Assembly: GCA_016706565.1 (NCBI GenBank)
Contig: JADJJI010000009.1
Location: forward strand, 1-44,705
Direction: 5' to 3'
DNA from: Piscinibacter sp.
Lineage (GTDB): Bacteria; Pseudomonadota; Gammaproteobacteria; Burkholderiales; Burkholderiaceae_C
Length of the DNA stretch: 44,705 nt
Part shown: in pieces, positions 9,131 to 20,832 of the stretch
How the letters are laid out: each line of letters opens with the position of its first letter
How positions within the stretch are numbered: the stretch's first letter is position 1
The notes under the pieces: model-generated
Database searches by the model: none
The model's input: the letters and a program-made list of their open reading frames with translations, nothing else
What the model was told of the DNA's origin: nothing
Position numbers and translations under genes: made by a program

Positions 9131-10576
9131 TCAGGTGGCGCGCGGCAGGCGCATCAGCACGCGCAGGCCGCGCGGCACGGCGCCCTCGAGCGTCACGTTG
9201 CCGGCGTGCCTCTCGGCGATCTCCTTGACGATCGCCAGCCCCAGGCCGCAGCCATCACCCTGCAGGGTGGCGCGGGCGAAGCGCTCGAAGACACGTTCGC
9301 GATCGGCCGGGGCGATGCCCGGGCCGTTGTCTTCCACCTCGACCAGCGCGTCGTGGCCCAGCGGCCGCACGCGCACGGTCACCGTGCTGCCGCAGCCGGC
9401 GTAGCGCAGTGCGTTGTCGATCAGGTTGGCGATGGCCTCGCGCAGCAGCAGCGCGTTGCCGGTCACGGCCACCGAGCCTCCATCGGCCTCGTCGAATCCG
9501 AGGTCGATGCCGGCCTGGCGGGCGCGCGGCACGTGCTCGGCGGTGAGCTCGCTGGCCAGGCGCACCAGCTCGACGCGAGCGCGGCCCTGGGCCGAACCGG
9601 ACTCGGGTTCGGCGCGCGCCAGCGTGAGCAACTGGTTGACCAGGTGCGCGCTGCGTGTGGCGCTCTCGTGCACACGCTGCAGCCGCGCCTTCAGCGCCGC
9701 ATCGGCGGTCTCGTTGAGCGCCAGCTCGGTCTGGCTTTTCAGCCCGGCCAGCGGCGTGCGCAACTGGTGCGCCGCGTCGCTGATGAAGCGGCGCTGGCCG
9801 CTCACGCTCTCGTGCACCGCGGCCAGCAGCGTGTTGATGGCCTTGGCCAGTGCATGCACCTCGCGCGGCGCGGACTCGAGCCTCAGCGGCGCCAGGTCGT
9901 TGGGCCCGCGGTCTTCCACCAGCGCGCGCATGCGTGCGAGCGGCGCCAGGCCGGCGCGGATGCCGGCCCAGACGATCATCGACATCAGCGCGATCAGTAC
10001 CGACAGCGGCAGCGCGGTGTCGAGCAGGATGCGGCCGGCGAGCTGCTCGCGGCTGGCCCGGCTGCGGGCCACCTGCACGAGCATGCTCTGCGGGCTCTCG
10101 GCCTCGCCGTACGACAGGTACAAAGCCGCCACCCGCACGTCGACGCGCTTGTCGCCTTCGCCCATGCTGCCGTCGTAGAAGTAGGGCTGGCCCAGGCGCA
10201 GCGGCGCGATCGCCGGCGGCGGCGGCAGCTTGTGGTTGCCCAGGATGAACTGCCCCGGTGGCGTGCTCACCATGTAGTAGACGCGGTCGTCGGGGTCGGC
10301 CTCGATGATGTCCTGCGCGGCGCGCGGGAAGTCGATGAACAGGCCGTTGCCCACCGGCTTGACCTGCCGCGCCAGCGCCTTCGAGGCGGTGTGCAGCGTG
10401 GTGTCGATGGCCTGGTTGGCGTAGCGCGCCGCCAGGTTGTAGGTGAAGAAGGCGCCGGCCAGCCACAGCACCAGCTGCGGCAGCAGCAGCCACAGGAGCA
10501 GGTGCCCATGCAGCGAGCTGGTTCCGGGCGTGACGCCGGGCAGCCGGCGCAGCGCGTGCTTCAGGCGCGCGAGCAT
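9131..10576 (-). CDS. Sensor histidine kinase, TctE/QseC type
   Basis: 481 residues from the ATG at 10576, 10 nt after the response regulator stop. Longer open frame upstream overlaps the regulator out of frame and is discarded. It has a first membrane span near residues 23-45 (LLLWLLLPQLVLWLAGAFF), a periplasmic sensor of ~125 residues resembling the 2CSK_N domain, a second span (LSVLIALMSMIVWAGI) and a HAMP linker. The HisKA box HQLRTPLAG has phospho-acceptor H270. The ATPase boxes are NLIDNALRYA, DNGPGI and GLGLAIV. TctE-like kinases sense carboxylates or other nutrients. The ligand here is unknown, but the gts/GH5 neighbours suggest a carbon source. Confidence 0.9.
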   Translation of the reverse strand: MLARLKHALRRLPGVTPGTSSLHGHLLLWLLLPQLVLWLAGAFFTYNLAARYANQAIDTTLHTASKALARQVKPVGNGLFIDFPRAAQDIIEADPDDRVYYMVSTPPGQFILGNHKLPPPPAIAPLRLGQPYFYDGSMGEGDKRVDVRVAALYLSYGEAESPQSMLVQVARSRASREQLAGRILLDTALPLSVLIALMSMIVWAGIRAGLAPLARMRALVEDRGPNDLAPLRLESAPREVHALAKAINTLLAAVHESVSGQRRFISDAAHQLRTPLAGLKSQTELALNETADAALKARLQRVHESATRSAHLVNQLLTLARAEPESGSAQGRARVELVRLASELTAEHVPRARQAGIDLGFDEADGGSVAVTGNALLLREAIANLIDNALRYAGCGSTVTVRVRPLGHDALVEVEDNGPGIAPADRERVFERFARATLQGDGCGLGLAIVKEIAERHAGNVTLEGAVPRGLRVLMRLPRAT

Positions 10577-10586
10577 CGCGTCGCAG

Positions 10587-11261
10587 TCAGGCCTCGGCCT
10601 CGGCCTCGAGCAGGTAGCCCAGGCCGCGCACGGTGCGGATCGCCAGGCCCGAGCCTTCGAGCTTGCGGCGCAGGCGGTGGATGTAGACCTCGATCGAGCC
10701 GGCCCCCGTCTCGCTGCGCTCGACCGCCCAGCTCTCGGCGATCTGGTCCTTGGTGACGACGCGGTCGCGTTGCGCCAGCAGCAGGTCCAGCAGCATCCAT
10801 TCGCGTGGCGACAGGTCGAGCACGTTGCCTTCGATGGTGGCGCGCCGCGCATCGCGGTCGAAGCTGAGCTTGCCGAACTGCTGAGCCGCCGTGCCCGAGC
10901 CGCGGGTGCGGCGCAGCAGGGCGCGGATGCGCGCTTCGAGTTCGGGGAAGTCGAAGGGTTTGGTCAGGTAGTCGTCGGCACCGGCGTTCAGCCCCGCCAC
11001 CCTGTGCTCCAGGCCGTCGAGCGCGGTCAGCACCAGCATCGGCAAGGCCGGCTTGGCCGCTCGCACGCGCTTGAGCACGGTCAAGCCATCGACCATGGGC
11101 AGGCCGAGGTCCAGCACGCCGACATCGAAGTTCTGGCGCAGCAGCAGGAACTCGGCGACGGCGCCATTGGGCGCCACCTCGACCTCGAAGCCGGCCTTGG
11201 CCAGGCTCGAACTGAGCGCATCGGCCAGTATCGCGTCGTCTTCGGCAAGCAGCAACTTCAT
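10587..11261 (-). CDS. Response regulator, OmpR family (TctD/QseB-like)
   Basis: 224 residues. The receiver domain has the acidic pair D8/D9, phospho-acceptor D51 (VGVLDLGLP), the conserved Thr in VLTA and Lys in LTKPF. The C-terminal winged helix (about 125-220) ends IEVYIHRLRRKLEGSGLAIRTVRGLGYLL, typical of this subfamily. It is the first gene of a two-gene operon with the sensor kinase. A TTAA-N7-TTAA box sits only 18-33 bp before its start codon, close enough to overlap its own promoter, so autorepression or control of the divergent NTF2-like gene is possible. Confidence 0.92.
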   Translation of the reverse strand: MKLLLAEDDAILADALSSSLAKAGFEVEVAPNGAVAEFLLLRQNFDVGVLDLGLPMVDGLTVLKRVRAAKPALPMLVLTALDGLEHRVAGLNAGADDYLTKPFDFPELEARIRALLRRTRGSGTAAQQFGKLSFDRDARRATIEGNVLDLSPREWMLLDLLLAQRDRVVTKDQIAESWAVERSETGAGSIEVYIHRLRRKLEGSGLAIRTVRGLGYLLEAEAEA

Positions 11262-11271
11262 GCCGAGAAGC

Positions 11272-11296
11272 TTAACGGATTAACGGACCTTTAATC
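11272..11296. promoter_or_regulatory. TTAA direct-repeat box upstream of the response regulator
   Basis: TTAA occurs at 11272-11275, 11280-11283 and 11291-11294. The last two are 11 bp apart. On the minus strand this box and the one upstream of gtsA align as ATTAA.G.T.C.TTAA, 12 of 16 positions identical. PmrA/QseB-type regulators bind such phased TTAA half-sites as tandem dimers. The adjacent OmpR-family regulator is the natural candidate to bind. This is inferred from two sites only. Confidence 0.5.
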
Positions 11297-11355
11297 TTCG
11301 ATGAATTCCCGACGGTGCGACACTGCCGGGCTCGTCCACCGCCAGAAGGCCCGCC

Positions 11356-11748
11356 ATGCACCCGCACGCCGCCCTGATCGAACGTTTCTATGCAAGCTTC
11401 GCCAAGCGTGACTGGGCCGGCATGGCGGCCTGCTACCACCCCGACGTGCACTTCAGCGACGAGGCCTTCGACCTGCACGGCGCCGATGCCGGAATGATGT
11501 GGCGCATGCTGCTGACCAACGGCAAAGACCTGACGCTCGAATACAGCGGCATCGAGGCCGACGACCGCACGGGCCGCGCCCACTGGGACGCGCGCTACAC
11601 CTTCAGCGCCACCGGCCGCAAGGTGCTCAACCGCATCGATGCGAGCTTCGAATTCCGCGACGGGCTGATCGTGCGGCACGTCGACCGTTTCGACTTCTGG
11701 ACCTGGTCGCGCCAGGCGCTGGGCACGCCCGGGCTGCTGGCCGGGTGG
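11356..11748 (+). CDS. NTF2-like/SnoaL-like protein, 3' end disrupted
   Basis: Starts [20 protein letters not shown], with GAAGG upstream. The visible ~131 residues form a typical small alpha+beta NTF2-like fold: FY..F..RDW..M..CYHPDV, then [22 protein letters not shown]. Relatives end about 15-20 residues later with a helix and a stop. Here homology stops at GLLAGW (11748) and the frame runs on through G+C-rich sequence and antisense through sdaA. The true 3' end is therefore missing or miscalled. Function is unknown; proteins of this type in Burkholderiales are usually annotated only by fold. It is divergent from the two-component genes. Confidence 0.7.
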
Positions 11749-11872
11749 GGGGTCCCGGGGGGAGGGGAGGGGCAAGGCGGGCGGCCGGCCGGCGGGCCGG
11801 CCGAAGGCAAGGGGCGGCGGCTCGGCGCCTGGCGGCAGGCCTCCGAGTTGGCCCCCGGGAGGCCGCCCCGGG
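11749..11872. other. Anomalous G+C-rich junction that removes two gene ends
   Basis: This ~120-bp stretch is almost pure G+C, with runs such as GGGGGG and nested GGCCGGCC repeats. It lies where the last ~15 residues and stop of the NTF2-like gene and the last ~8 residues and stop of sdaA should be. Neither stop is present. At about 11871-11874 one surplus base shifts the sdaA frame; without it the conserved ending KETARGGL reappears. It looks like a poorly resolved sequence region rather than an inserted element. Confidence 0.6.
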
Positions 11873-13227
11873 CCGGTCTCCTTGTATTTGGTCATCATGT
11901 CGGCGCCGGTCTCGCGCATGGTCTTGATGACCTTGTCGAGGCTCACATGGTGCGTGCCGTCGCCGCGCAAGGCCATGCGCGCCGCGTTGATCGCCTTCAC
12001 CGAGGCGATCGCGTTGCGCTCGATGCAGGGGATCTGCACCAGGCCGCCCACCGGGTCGCAGGTCAGGCCCAGGTGGTGCTCCATGCCGATCTCGGCGGCG
12101 TTCTCCACCTGCGCGGGCGTGCCGCCGAGCACGGCGCACAGCGCGCCGGCGGCCATCGAGCAGGCCACGCCCACCTCGCCCTGGCAGCCGACCTCGGCGC
12201 CGGAGATGCTGGCGTTCTCCTTGTAGAGGATGCCGATGGCCGCGGCGGTGAGCAGGAAGTCGATCACGCCGCGGTCGGTCGAACCGGGCACGAAGCGCGT
12301 GTAGTAGTGCAGCACCGCCGGCACGATGCCGGCCGCGCCGTTGGTCGGCGCGGTGACGACGCGGCCGCCGGCGGCGTTCTCCTCGTTGACCGCCAGCGCA
12401 TAGAGGTTGACCCAGTCGAGCACCTGCAGCGGGTCGCGCAGCGCGGCTTCGGGGTTGGCGCACAGCTGCCGGTGCAGGTCCTGTGCGCGCCGGCGCACCT
12501 TGAAGCCGCCAGGCAGCGTGCCGCCGGTGCGGCAGCCGCGCTCCACGCTGGCCTGCATCACCTGCCAGATCTTCAGCAGGCCGGCGTCGATCTCGGCGTC
12601 GCTGCGCCAGTGGCGCTCGTTGCGGCGCATCAGTTCGGCGATGCTGCAGCCCTCGTGCGCTGCCAGCGCCAGCAGTTCGGCGCCGGAGCGGAACGGGAAG
12701 GGCAGCACCGTGGCATCCGGCGCGATGGCCTTCTGCTTCGAGCCGTCGGCCGCCACCTCGTCGCTGACGACGAAGCCGCCGCCCACCGAGTAGTAGACGC
12801 GCTCGGCCAGCCGCACGCCGGCGGCGTCGAAGGCCTCGAAGCGCATGCCGTTGGCGTGGAAGGGCAGCGTCTCGCGGCGGTGGAAGACGAGGTCGGTCTT
12901 CTCGTTGAAGCGCACGACGTGCCCGCCGGGAAGGTGCAGCAGCCCCTGCGTGCGCAGGTCCTGCAGCAGCGCCGGGATGGCGTCGACGTCGACCGTGTCG
13001 GGCTCGTGCCCGGCCAGGCCGAGCAGCACGGCCTTGTCGCTGCCGTGGCCCTTGCCGGTGGCGCCGAGCGAGCCGTACAGGCGTGCCGTCACGCGCGCCG
13101 TCGCGGCGAGATGGCCGTCGTGCTGCAGGCGCAGCGCGAACAGCCGCGCCGCGCGCATCGGGCCGACCGTGTGCGAGCTGGACGGGCCGATGCCGATCTT
13201 GAACAGGTCGAAGACGGAGACGGCCAT
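11858..13227 (-). CDS. sdaA: L-serine ammonia-lyase (single-chain, [4Fe-4S]), 3' end disrupted
   Basis: Converts L-serine to pyruvate and ammonia. The start is the ATG at 13227 ([24 protein letters not shown]), 13 bp after gcvP. The N-terminal beta domain carries the substrate-loop motif GPSSSHT. The C-terminal alpha domain has cluster-binding cysteines C348, C390 and C401, with the same 42- and 11-residue spacing as in E. coli SdaA. The protein is normal up to MTKYKET near residue 450. Then one surplus base (about 11871-11874) shifts the frame and the conserved ending is lost; the raw frame runs to 11272. It lies in the glycine-cleavage operon, where it would burn serine made from glycine. 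Confidence 0.88.
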
Positions 13228-13240
13228 GGTCGCGCCGCGC

Positions 13241-16138
<2,898 letters not shown>

Positions 16139-16166
16139 GGGGCTTCCCGTGAAAGGCGGTGCAGGT

Positions 16167-16547
16167 TCAGGCGGTCTTGAGCAGCTTGTCGTAGGCCGGG
16201 CCGTCCATCAGCTGGTCGAACTCGGCCATGCCGGACTCGGAGATGTGCACCTTGAAGAACCAGCCGTTGCCCAGCGGGTCGGTGTTTGCCAGCGAGGGGT
16301 CCTCGCGAAGCGCCTCGTTGACCTCGACGATCTCGCCGGTGACCGGCATGAAAAGGTCGGCGGCGGCCTTGACGGACTCGACCACACCGGCAATGTCGCC
16401 CTTCTTGAAAGTCTTGCCGACCTCCGGCAGGTCGACGAAGACCACGTCGCCCAGCGCATCCTGCGCATGGTGGGTGATGCCGACGGTGGCGGCCTCGTGG
16501 TCCTCGATGTTGATCCACTCGTGATCGGGGGTGTACATCGTCGTCAT
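16167..16547 (-). CDS. gcvH: Glycine cleavage system H protein
   Basis: 126 residues, standard length. It carries the lipoyl group that shuttles intermediates between GcvP, GcvT and dihydrolipoamide dehydrogenase. The lipoylation site is K60 in [11 protein letters not shown]. The motifs [20 protein letters not shown] and [12 protein letters not shown]-like [12 protein letters not shown] are clear. AAGGAG lies 7-8 nt before the ATG. It sits 28 bp before gcvP and 30 bp after gcvT. Confidence 0.96.
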   Translation of the reverse strand: MTTMYTPDHEWINIEDHEAATVGITHHAQDALGDVVFVDLPEVGKTFKKGDIAGVVESVKAAADLFMPVTGEIVEVNEALREDPSLANTDPLGNGWFFKVHISESGMAEFDQLMDGPAYDKLLKTA

Positions 16548-16577
16548 CGGTGTTCTCCTTGGGGTGACGTGACGGTT

Positions 16578-17696
16578 TCAGCCGCGGAAATAGCGGTGGG
16601 GGGCGAAAGGCATGGGGCTCACGCGCATCGGCTGGCGCTTGCCGCGCACCTCGGCGTAGACCTCGTGATTGGGCAGGGCGTGGTTGGCCGAGAGGTAGGC
16701 CATGGCGACGGCCTTGTCCACCGTCGGTGCCAGCGTGCCGCTGGTGACGCGGCCGAGCTTGTGCCCTTGGGCATCGACGATGGTCGCGCCCTCGCGCACC
16801 GGCAAACGCTCCAGGCCGATGAGGCCGACGCGCTTGCAGGTCGGGCCGGCCGTGAGCTGCGCATCGATGGCCGCAGCGCCGGGATAGCCACCGTGGTGCG
16901 CGCCGCCTATGCGGCGTACCTTCTGGATCGCTCAGGTCAGGCCGGCTTCCACCGGCGTGGTCTGGTCATCGATATCGTGGCCGTACAGGCACAGGCCGGC
17001 CTCCAGGCGCAGCGTGTCGCGTGCCCCCAGGCCGGCCGGTTTCACCTCCGGCAGAGCCAGCAGGGCTCGGGCCAGCGCCACCGCCTGCTCGGCGGGCACC
17101 GAGATCTCGTAGCCGTCCTCGCCGGTGTAGCCGGAGCGGGTGGCGAAGCACTCGATGCCGGCAATGCGCGCAAAGGCGCCGGTCATGAAGGTCAGTCGTG
17201 CAAGATCCGGCGCGAGCCTCGCGATCGCCGCGGCCGCCTTCGGGCCCTGCAGGGCGAGCAGCGCCCGCTCGGGCATCGGCACCACCGTGCAGCGGTGGCC
17301 GATGTTCGTCTGCAGGTGGCGCATGTCGGCGTCCTTGCAGCCGGCGTTGACGATCACCAGCAGGTCGCTCTCGCGCCGAGTGATCATCAGGTCGTCGAGG
17401 ATGCCGCCGGCCGCATTGGTGAAGAAGCCGTAGCGCTGCCGGCCCGGCGCGAGATCGACCACGTCGACTGGCACCAGCGACTCCAGGGCCCGCGCAGCGT
17501 CGTCGCCGACCAGGCGCACCTGGCCCATGTGCGACACGTCGAAGAGGGCGGCCGAATCGCGGCAGTGGCGGTGCTCGGCCAGGATGCCGGCGGGGTAGCT
17601 CACCGGCATGGCGTAGCCGGCGAAGGGCACCATCTTGGCGCCGAGTTCGGCGTGCAGGTCGTACAGCGGGGTGCGCTGCAGGGGAGTGTCGGACAT
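16578..17696 (-). pseudogene. gcvT: Aminomethyltransferase (T protein) with in-frame TGA
   Basis: The start at 17696 (MSDTPLQRTPLYDLHAELG) has GGAGG 5 nt upstream. The frame is full length (~372 codons) and conserved to the end (SPMPFAPHRYFRG), except for one TGA at 16934..16932 where the family has Trp (EAGLT[W]AIQKVRRIGG). The same frame continues undisturbed after the TGA, so this is a single substitution (TGG to TGA) and not a frameshift. GcvT transfers the methylene group to tetrahydrofolate and releases ammonia. Without the last third it should be inactive. An uncorrected base-call error is the simplest explanation. It is the first gene behind the glycine riboswitch. Confidence 0.85.
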
Positions 17697-17768
17697 GTTC
17701 GCCTCCGGGCGACGCTTTGCGAGGGCCTTGGCCAACCCCGGCATGGCACATGCCAAGCCAGGGAGCTG

Positions 17769-17980
17769 CCCTCTCTGTCCGCTTTACCTGAGAGATTGGC
17801 GGCGCCGCAACTGGCGCGTCCGCTTGCCCCTTCGGTGGGCCCGCTCGAAACGGGCCTCTCTCCAGCGAGGAACGCCCTGCGCGAACGCAAGACGCTTGCC
17901 AGTCCTTTTGCCTGAGCGTTCGAACGATGTCCTGTTCTGCGCCTTCGGCGGCTTCACGGGGAAGCTCTCTCCTGACGGCG
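17769..17980 (-). ncRNA. Tandem glycine riboswitch
   Basis: Read on the minus strand, two consecutive aptamers are visible. The first runs from CAGGAGAGAGC (near 17972-17962) through CGCCGAAGGCGC and ends CGCTCAGGCAAAAGGAC (~17918-17902). The second runs from CTGGAGAGAGGC through CACCGAAGGGGCAAGC and ends AATCTCTCAGGTAAAGCGGAC (17798-17778). Repeated GGAGAG, CCGAAGG and CTCAGG blocks are the hallmark of the gcvT-type glycine riboswitch. It lies ~75 bp before the gcvT start. Both aptamers look complete. Glycine binding normally turns on glycine catabolism genes. Confidence 0.93.
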
Positions 17981-17983
17981 CGC

Positions 17984-18009
17984 AGTGTAGCAGCCGCGGG
18001 CCGGATAAT
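17984..18009. promoter_or_regulatory. Overlapping divergent -10 elements for the gcv operon and rlmD
   Basis: On the minus strand TACACT (17989..17984) lies just upstream of the first glycine aptamer and fits a -10 for the gcv transcript. On the plus strand GATAAT (18004-18009) ends 8 nt before the rlmD ATG, so rlmD mRNA would begin at or next to its start codon. No good -35 is visible for either, and rlmD has no Shine-Dalgarno. Confidence 0.45.
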
Positions 18010-18017
18010 CGCGCCCC

Positions 18018-19370
18018 ATGACAGCTGCAGACGAATGGTTGACGGTCGAATCGCTCGACCTCGAGGCGCAAGGCGTGGCCCACAACGCCGAGGGCAAGGT
18101 GGTGTTCGTTGATGGTGCATTGCCCGGCGAGGTGGTGCAGGTCACGGTGCAACGGCGCAAGAACAACTGGGAGCAGGCCACCGCGGTGGCCTGGCGCCGC
18201 GAGAGCTCGCAGCGCGTTCGGCCGCAGTGCCCGCATTTCGGCAACTGCGGCGGCTGCAAGATGCAGCACCTGCATGTGGCGGCACAGGTGGCCACCAAGC
18301 AACGTGCGCTGGAAGACGCGCTGTGGCACCTGGGCAAGGTGAAGGCCGAACAGATGCTGCGCCCGATCGAGGGTCCGGCCTGGGGCTACCGCTTCCGCGC
18401 CCGGCTGTCGGTGCGCTACGTGGCGAAGAAGGGCAAGGTGCTGGTGGGTTTCCACGAGCGCAAGTCGAGCTACGTCGCCGACATGGAAGTCTGCGAGGTG
18501 CTGCCGCCGCACCTGTCGGCGATGCTGATGCCGCTGCGCGAACTGATCGGCTCGATGGACCAGCGCGACCGACTGCCGCAGATCGAGGTGGCGGTGGGTG
18601 ACACGGTCACTGCGCTGGTGCTGCGGCACCTGGAACCGCTGTCGGCGGCCGATGCCGACCGGATGCGCGACTTCGCAAAGGATCGCGGTGTGCAGTGGTG
18701 GCTGCAGCCCAAGGGCCCCGACACGGTACATCGCCTCGACGAGGGCGGGCCGGAGCTGGCCTACACCCTGCCCGAGTTCGGCATCACGATGCCGTTCAAG
18801 CCGACCGACTTCACCCAGGTGAACCATCAGATCAACACCATGCTGGTCTCGCGTGCACTGCGGCTGCTCGCGGTGCAGCCCGGCGAGCGCGTGATCGACT
18901 GGTTCTGCGGCCTGGGCAACTTCACGTTGCCAATGGCGCGCAGCGCACGCGAAGTGCTCGGAATCGAGGGCAGCGAGGCGCTGGTGCAGCGCTCGCGCGA
19001 GAACGCGGCGCGCAACGGGCTGGCGCAGACGACGCGCTTCGAGGCGCGCAACTTGTTCGAGCTGCCGGTGGCCGATCTCGCGGCCTACGGCACGGCCGAC
19101 AAGTGGCTCGTCGACCCGCCGCGCGAGGGCGCCTTCGCGCTGGCCAAGGCGCTGGCCGAACTGCACGAGGCTCCGGCGCTCGCGCCGGGCTGGGCGCCGC
19201 CGCGGCGCATCGTCTACGTGAGCTGCAACCCGGCCACGCTGGCGCGCGATGCCGGCCTGCTGGTGCACCAGGCCGGCTACCGCTGCACGGCGGCAGGCGC
19301 CGTCAACATGTTCCCGCACACGGCGCATGTCGAAAGCATTGCGGTCTTCGAAAAGGACGACATCCGGTGA
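18018..19370 (+). CDS. rlmD: 23S rRNA (uracil-1939 C5)-methyltransferase RlmD
   Basis: 450 residues. An N-terminal TRAM-like domain ([29 protein letters not shown]) precedes the iron-sulfur cysteines C71, C77 and C80 ([10 protein letters not shown]). The fourth is probably the Cys in ADMEVCEV. The SAM-binding methyltransferase domain follows ([14 protein letters not shown]), then DPPREGA and the catalytic nucleophile C403 in [11 protein letters not shown]. It methylates U1939 (E. coli numbering). There is no Shine-Dalgarno and a GATAAT sits 8 nt upstream, suggesting a leaderless message. Its stop overlaps the GTG start of the next gene by 4 bp. Confidence 0.94.
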   Translation: MTAADEWLTVESLDLEAQGVAHNAEGKVVFVDGALPGEVVQVTVQRRKNNWEQATAVAWRRESSQRVRPQCPHFGNCGGCKMQHLHVAAQVATKQRALEDALWHLGKVKAEQMLRPIEGPAWGYRFRARLSVRYVAKKGKVLVGFHERKSSYVADMEVCEVLPPHLSAMLMPLRELIGSMDQRDRLPQIEVAVGDTVTALVLRHLEPLSAADADRMRDFAKDRGVQWWLQPKGPDTVHRLDEGGPELAYTLPEFGITMPFKPTDFTQVNHQINTMLVSRALRLLAVQPGERVIDWFCGLGNFTLPMARSAREVLGIEGSEALVQRSRENAARNGLAQTTRFEARNLFELPVADLAAYGTADKWLVDPPREGAFALAKALAELHEAPALAPGWAPPRRIVYVSCNPATLARDAGLLVHQAGYRCTAAGAVNMFPHTAHVESIAVFEKDDIR

Positions 19371-20809
19371 ACGCGACCGTCAGCATCCCGCTGTGGCTGT
19401 TCGTGCTGCTGCTTGCGCTGGCGGCGGTGGCTTGCCTGCAGTGGTTCCTGCTGCCGGGCGTGCGCTGGTACTTCCGGCGCAAGGTGCGGCGGGTGCTCGA
19501 CGAGATCCAGTTGCGGCTGAAGATTGAACTGCCGCAGTTCAAGCTGACGCGCCGCCGCGCTCTGATCGACCGGCTGATGAGCGACCCTCGCGTGATGGCC
19601 GCGGCGCAGCAGCACGGCATCGAGACCGGCAAGTCTTCCGCTGCGGTGAAGAAGCAGGTGCTCGGTTACGCGCGCGAGATCGTGCCGGCCTTCAACGCCT
19701 ACGTGTACTTCCGCGTCGGCTACTGGCTGGCCAAGACCTTCGCACGGCTGGTCTACCGGGTTCGGCTCGGCTACACCGACGACGCGGCGATCGCTGCCAT
19801 CAACCCGAAGTCCACGGTGGTGTTCGTGATGAACCACCGCAGCAACATGGACTACATCCTGGTGTCCTTCCTTGCCGCCGAGCGCGTCGCGCTCAGCTAC
19901 GCGGTGGGCGAGTGGGCGCGCATCTGGCCGCTGCAGGGGCTGATCCGCGCGATGGGCGCCTACTTCGTGCGGCGCAACTCGGGCGACCCGCTGTACCGCA
20001 TGGTGCTGCAGCGCTACGTGCAGATGGCCACGGAGGGTGGCGTGCCGCAGGCGATGTATCCCGAGGGCGGGCTGAGCGTCGATGGCCGGTTGCGCGAGCC
20101 CAAGCTCGGCCTGCTCGACTACATGCTCAAGGGCTTCAGCCCGGACGCCGAACGTGATCTGGTGTTCATCCCGGTGGGCATCAACTACGACCGTGTCATC
20201 GAAGACCGCAGCCTGCTGCGCAAGCTCGACGAGACACCGCCAAGCGGCAGTCTGTGGCGAACCCTGCGCATCACCGGGGCCTATCTCGGCCGCCAATTCG
20301 TCTTCACGCTGCTTGGTCGACGCTATCGCTACGGCTACGCCTGCGTGAACTTCGGCCGCCCGCTGTCGATGCGCGGCTGGGTGCGCGAGCGTGGCGTCGA
20401 TTTCCGTGGCCTCACCGACGCGCAGCGCCGCGATGCGGTGGGCGCCGTCGGGCAGGCACTGATGGCGACCATCGGCCAGACCATCCCGGTGCTGCCGGTT
20501 CCTCTGGTCGCACGCGTGCTGGCGGCCGACCCGCAGCGGGCCTGGTCGGAACTGGAGCTCAAGGCGGCCGTTCTCGCGCTCATGGAGCGCGCCGAGAACC
20601 AGGGTGCGCACGTCTACGTGCCGCGCAGCGACCGCGACTACGCCATCTCCGTGGGCCTGCGCATGCTGACGCTGCGCCATCTGGCGCTGGACGACGAGGG
20701 CCTGATCCGCGCCAATCCGGCCGAACTGCGTGTGCTGAGCTACTACGCCAACTCGATAGCGCACCTGTTCGATGCACCAAGAGAAACGGGGCCCGAAGGC
20801 CCCGTTTGA
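19367..20809 (+). CDS. PlsB/PlsC-type glycerolipid acyltransferase
   Basis: 480 residues from a GTG at 19367, which overlaps the rlmD TGA as GTGA. AAGGA precedes it. A membrane span lies near the N-terminus (residues ~6-27, [22 protein letters not shown]). The acyltransferase motif NHRSNMD gives catalytic H157 and D162. MYPEGGLS is the substrate-binding block and [12 protein letters not shown] a third conserved block. The length and the extra C-terminal part suggest a glycerol-3-phosphate acyltransferase relative rather than a short PlsC. The last codons form half of a strong terminator hairpin. The donor and acceptor lipids are not known. Confidence 0.8.
   Translation: MNATVSIPLWLFVLLLALAAVACLQWFLLPGVRWYFRRKVRRVLDEIQLRLKIELPQFKLTRRRALIDRLMSDPRVMAAAQQHGIETGKSSAAVKKQVLGYAREIVPAFNAYVYFRVGYWLAKTFARLVYRVRLGYTDDAAIAAINPKSTVVFVMNHRSNMDYILVSFLAAERVALSYAVGEWARIWPLQGLIRAMGAYFVRRNSGDPLYRMVLQRYVQMATEGGVPQAMYPEGGLSVDGRLREPKLGLLDYMLKGFSPDAERDLVFIPVGINYDRVIEDRSLLRKLDETPPSGSLWRTLRITGAYLGRQFVFTLLGRRYRYGYACVNFGRPLSMRGWVRERGVDFRGLTDAQRRDAVGAVGQALMATIGQTIPVLPVPLVARVLAADPQRAWSELELKAAVLALMERAENQGAHVYVPRSDRDYAISVGLRMLTLRHLALDDEGLIRANPAELRVLSYYANSIAHLFDAPRETGPEGPV
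20784..20807. terminator. Bidirectional terminator embedded in a gene end
   Basis: AAACGGGGCC (20784-20793), CGAA loop, GGCCCCGTTT (20798-20807): a perfect 10-bp stem with A- and T-flanks in both directions. It serves the acyltransferase gene (plus) and the BI-1 gene (minus). The stem lies inside the acyltransferase coding sequence and encodes its last residues; the stop codon (20807-20809) shares its final T. Confidence 0.88.
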
Positions 20810-20832
20810 AGTTCAGTTCAGGACTGCGGCGA

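Noticed and set aside
11749-11872. A mobile element or transposon scar at the sdaA/NTF2 junction
   Set aside because: No terminal inverted repeats, target duplication or transposase remnant; part of the damage is a single-base indel.
16932-16934. Selenocysteine or programmed read-through at the gcvT TGA
   Set aside because: The family residue is Trp, not Cys, and no SECIS-like hairpin follows; substitution or base-call error is simpler.
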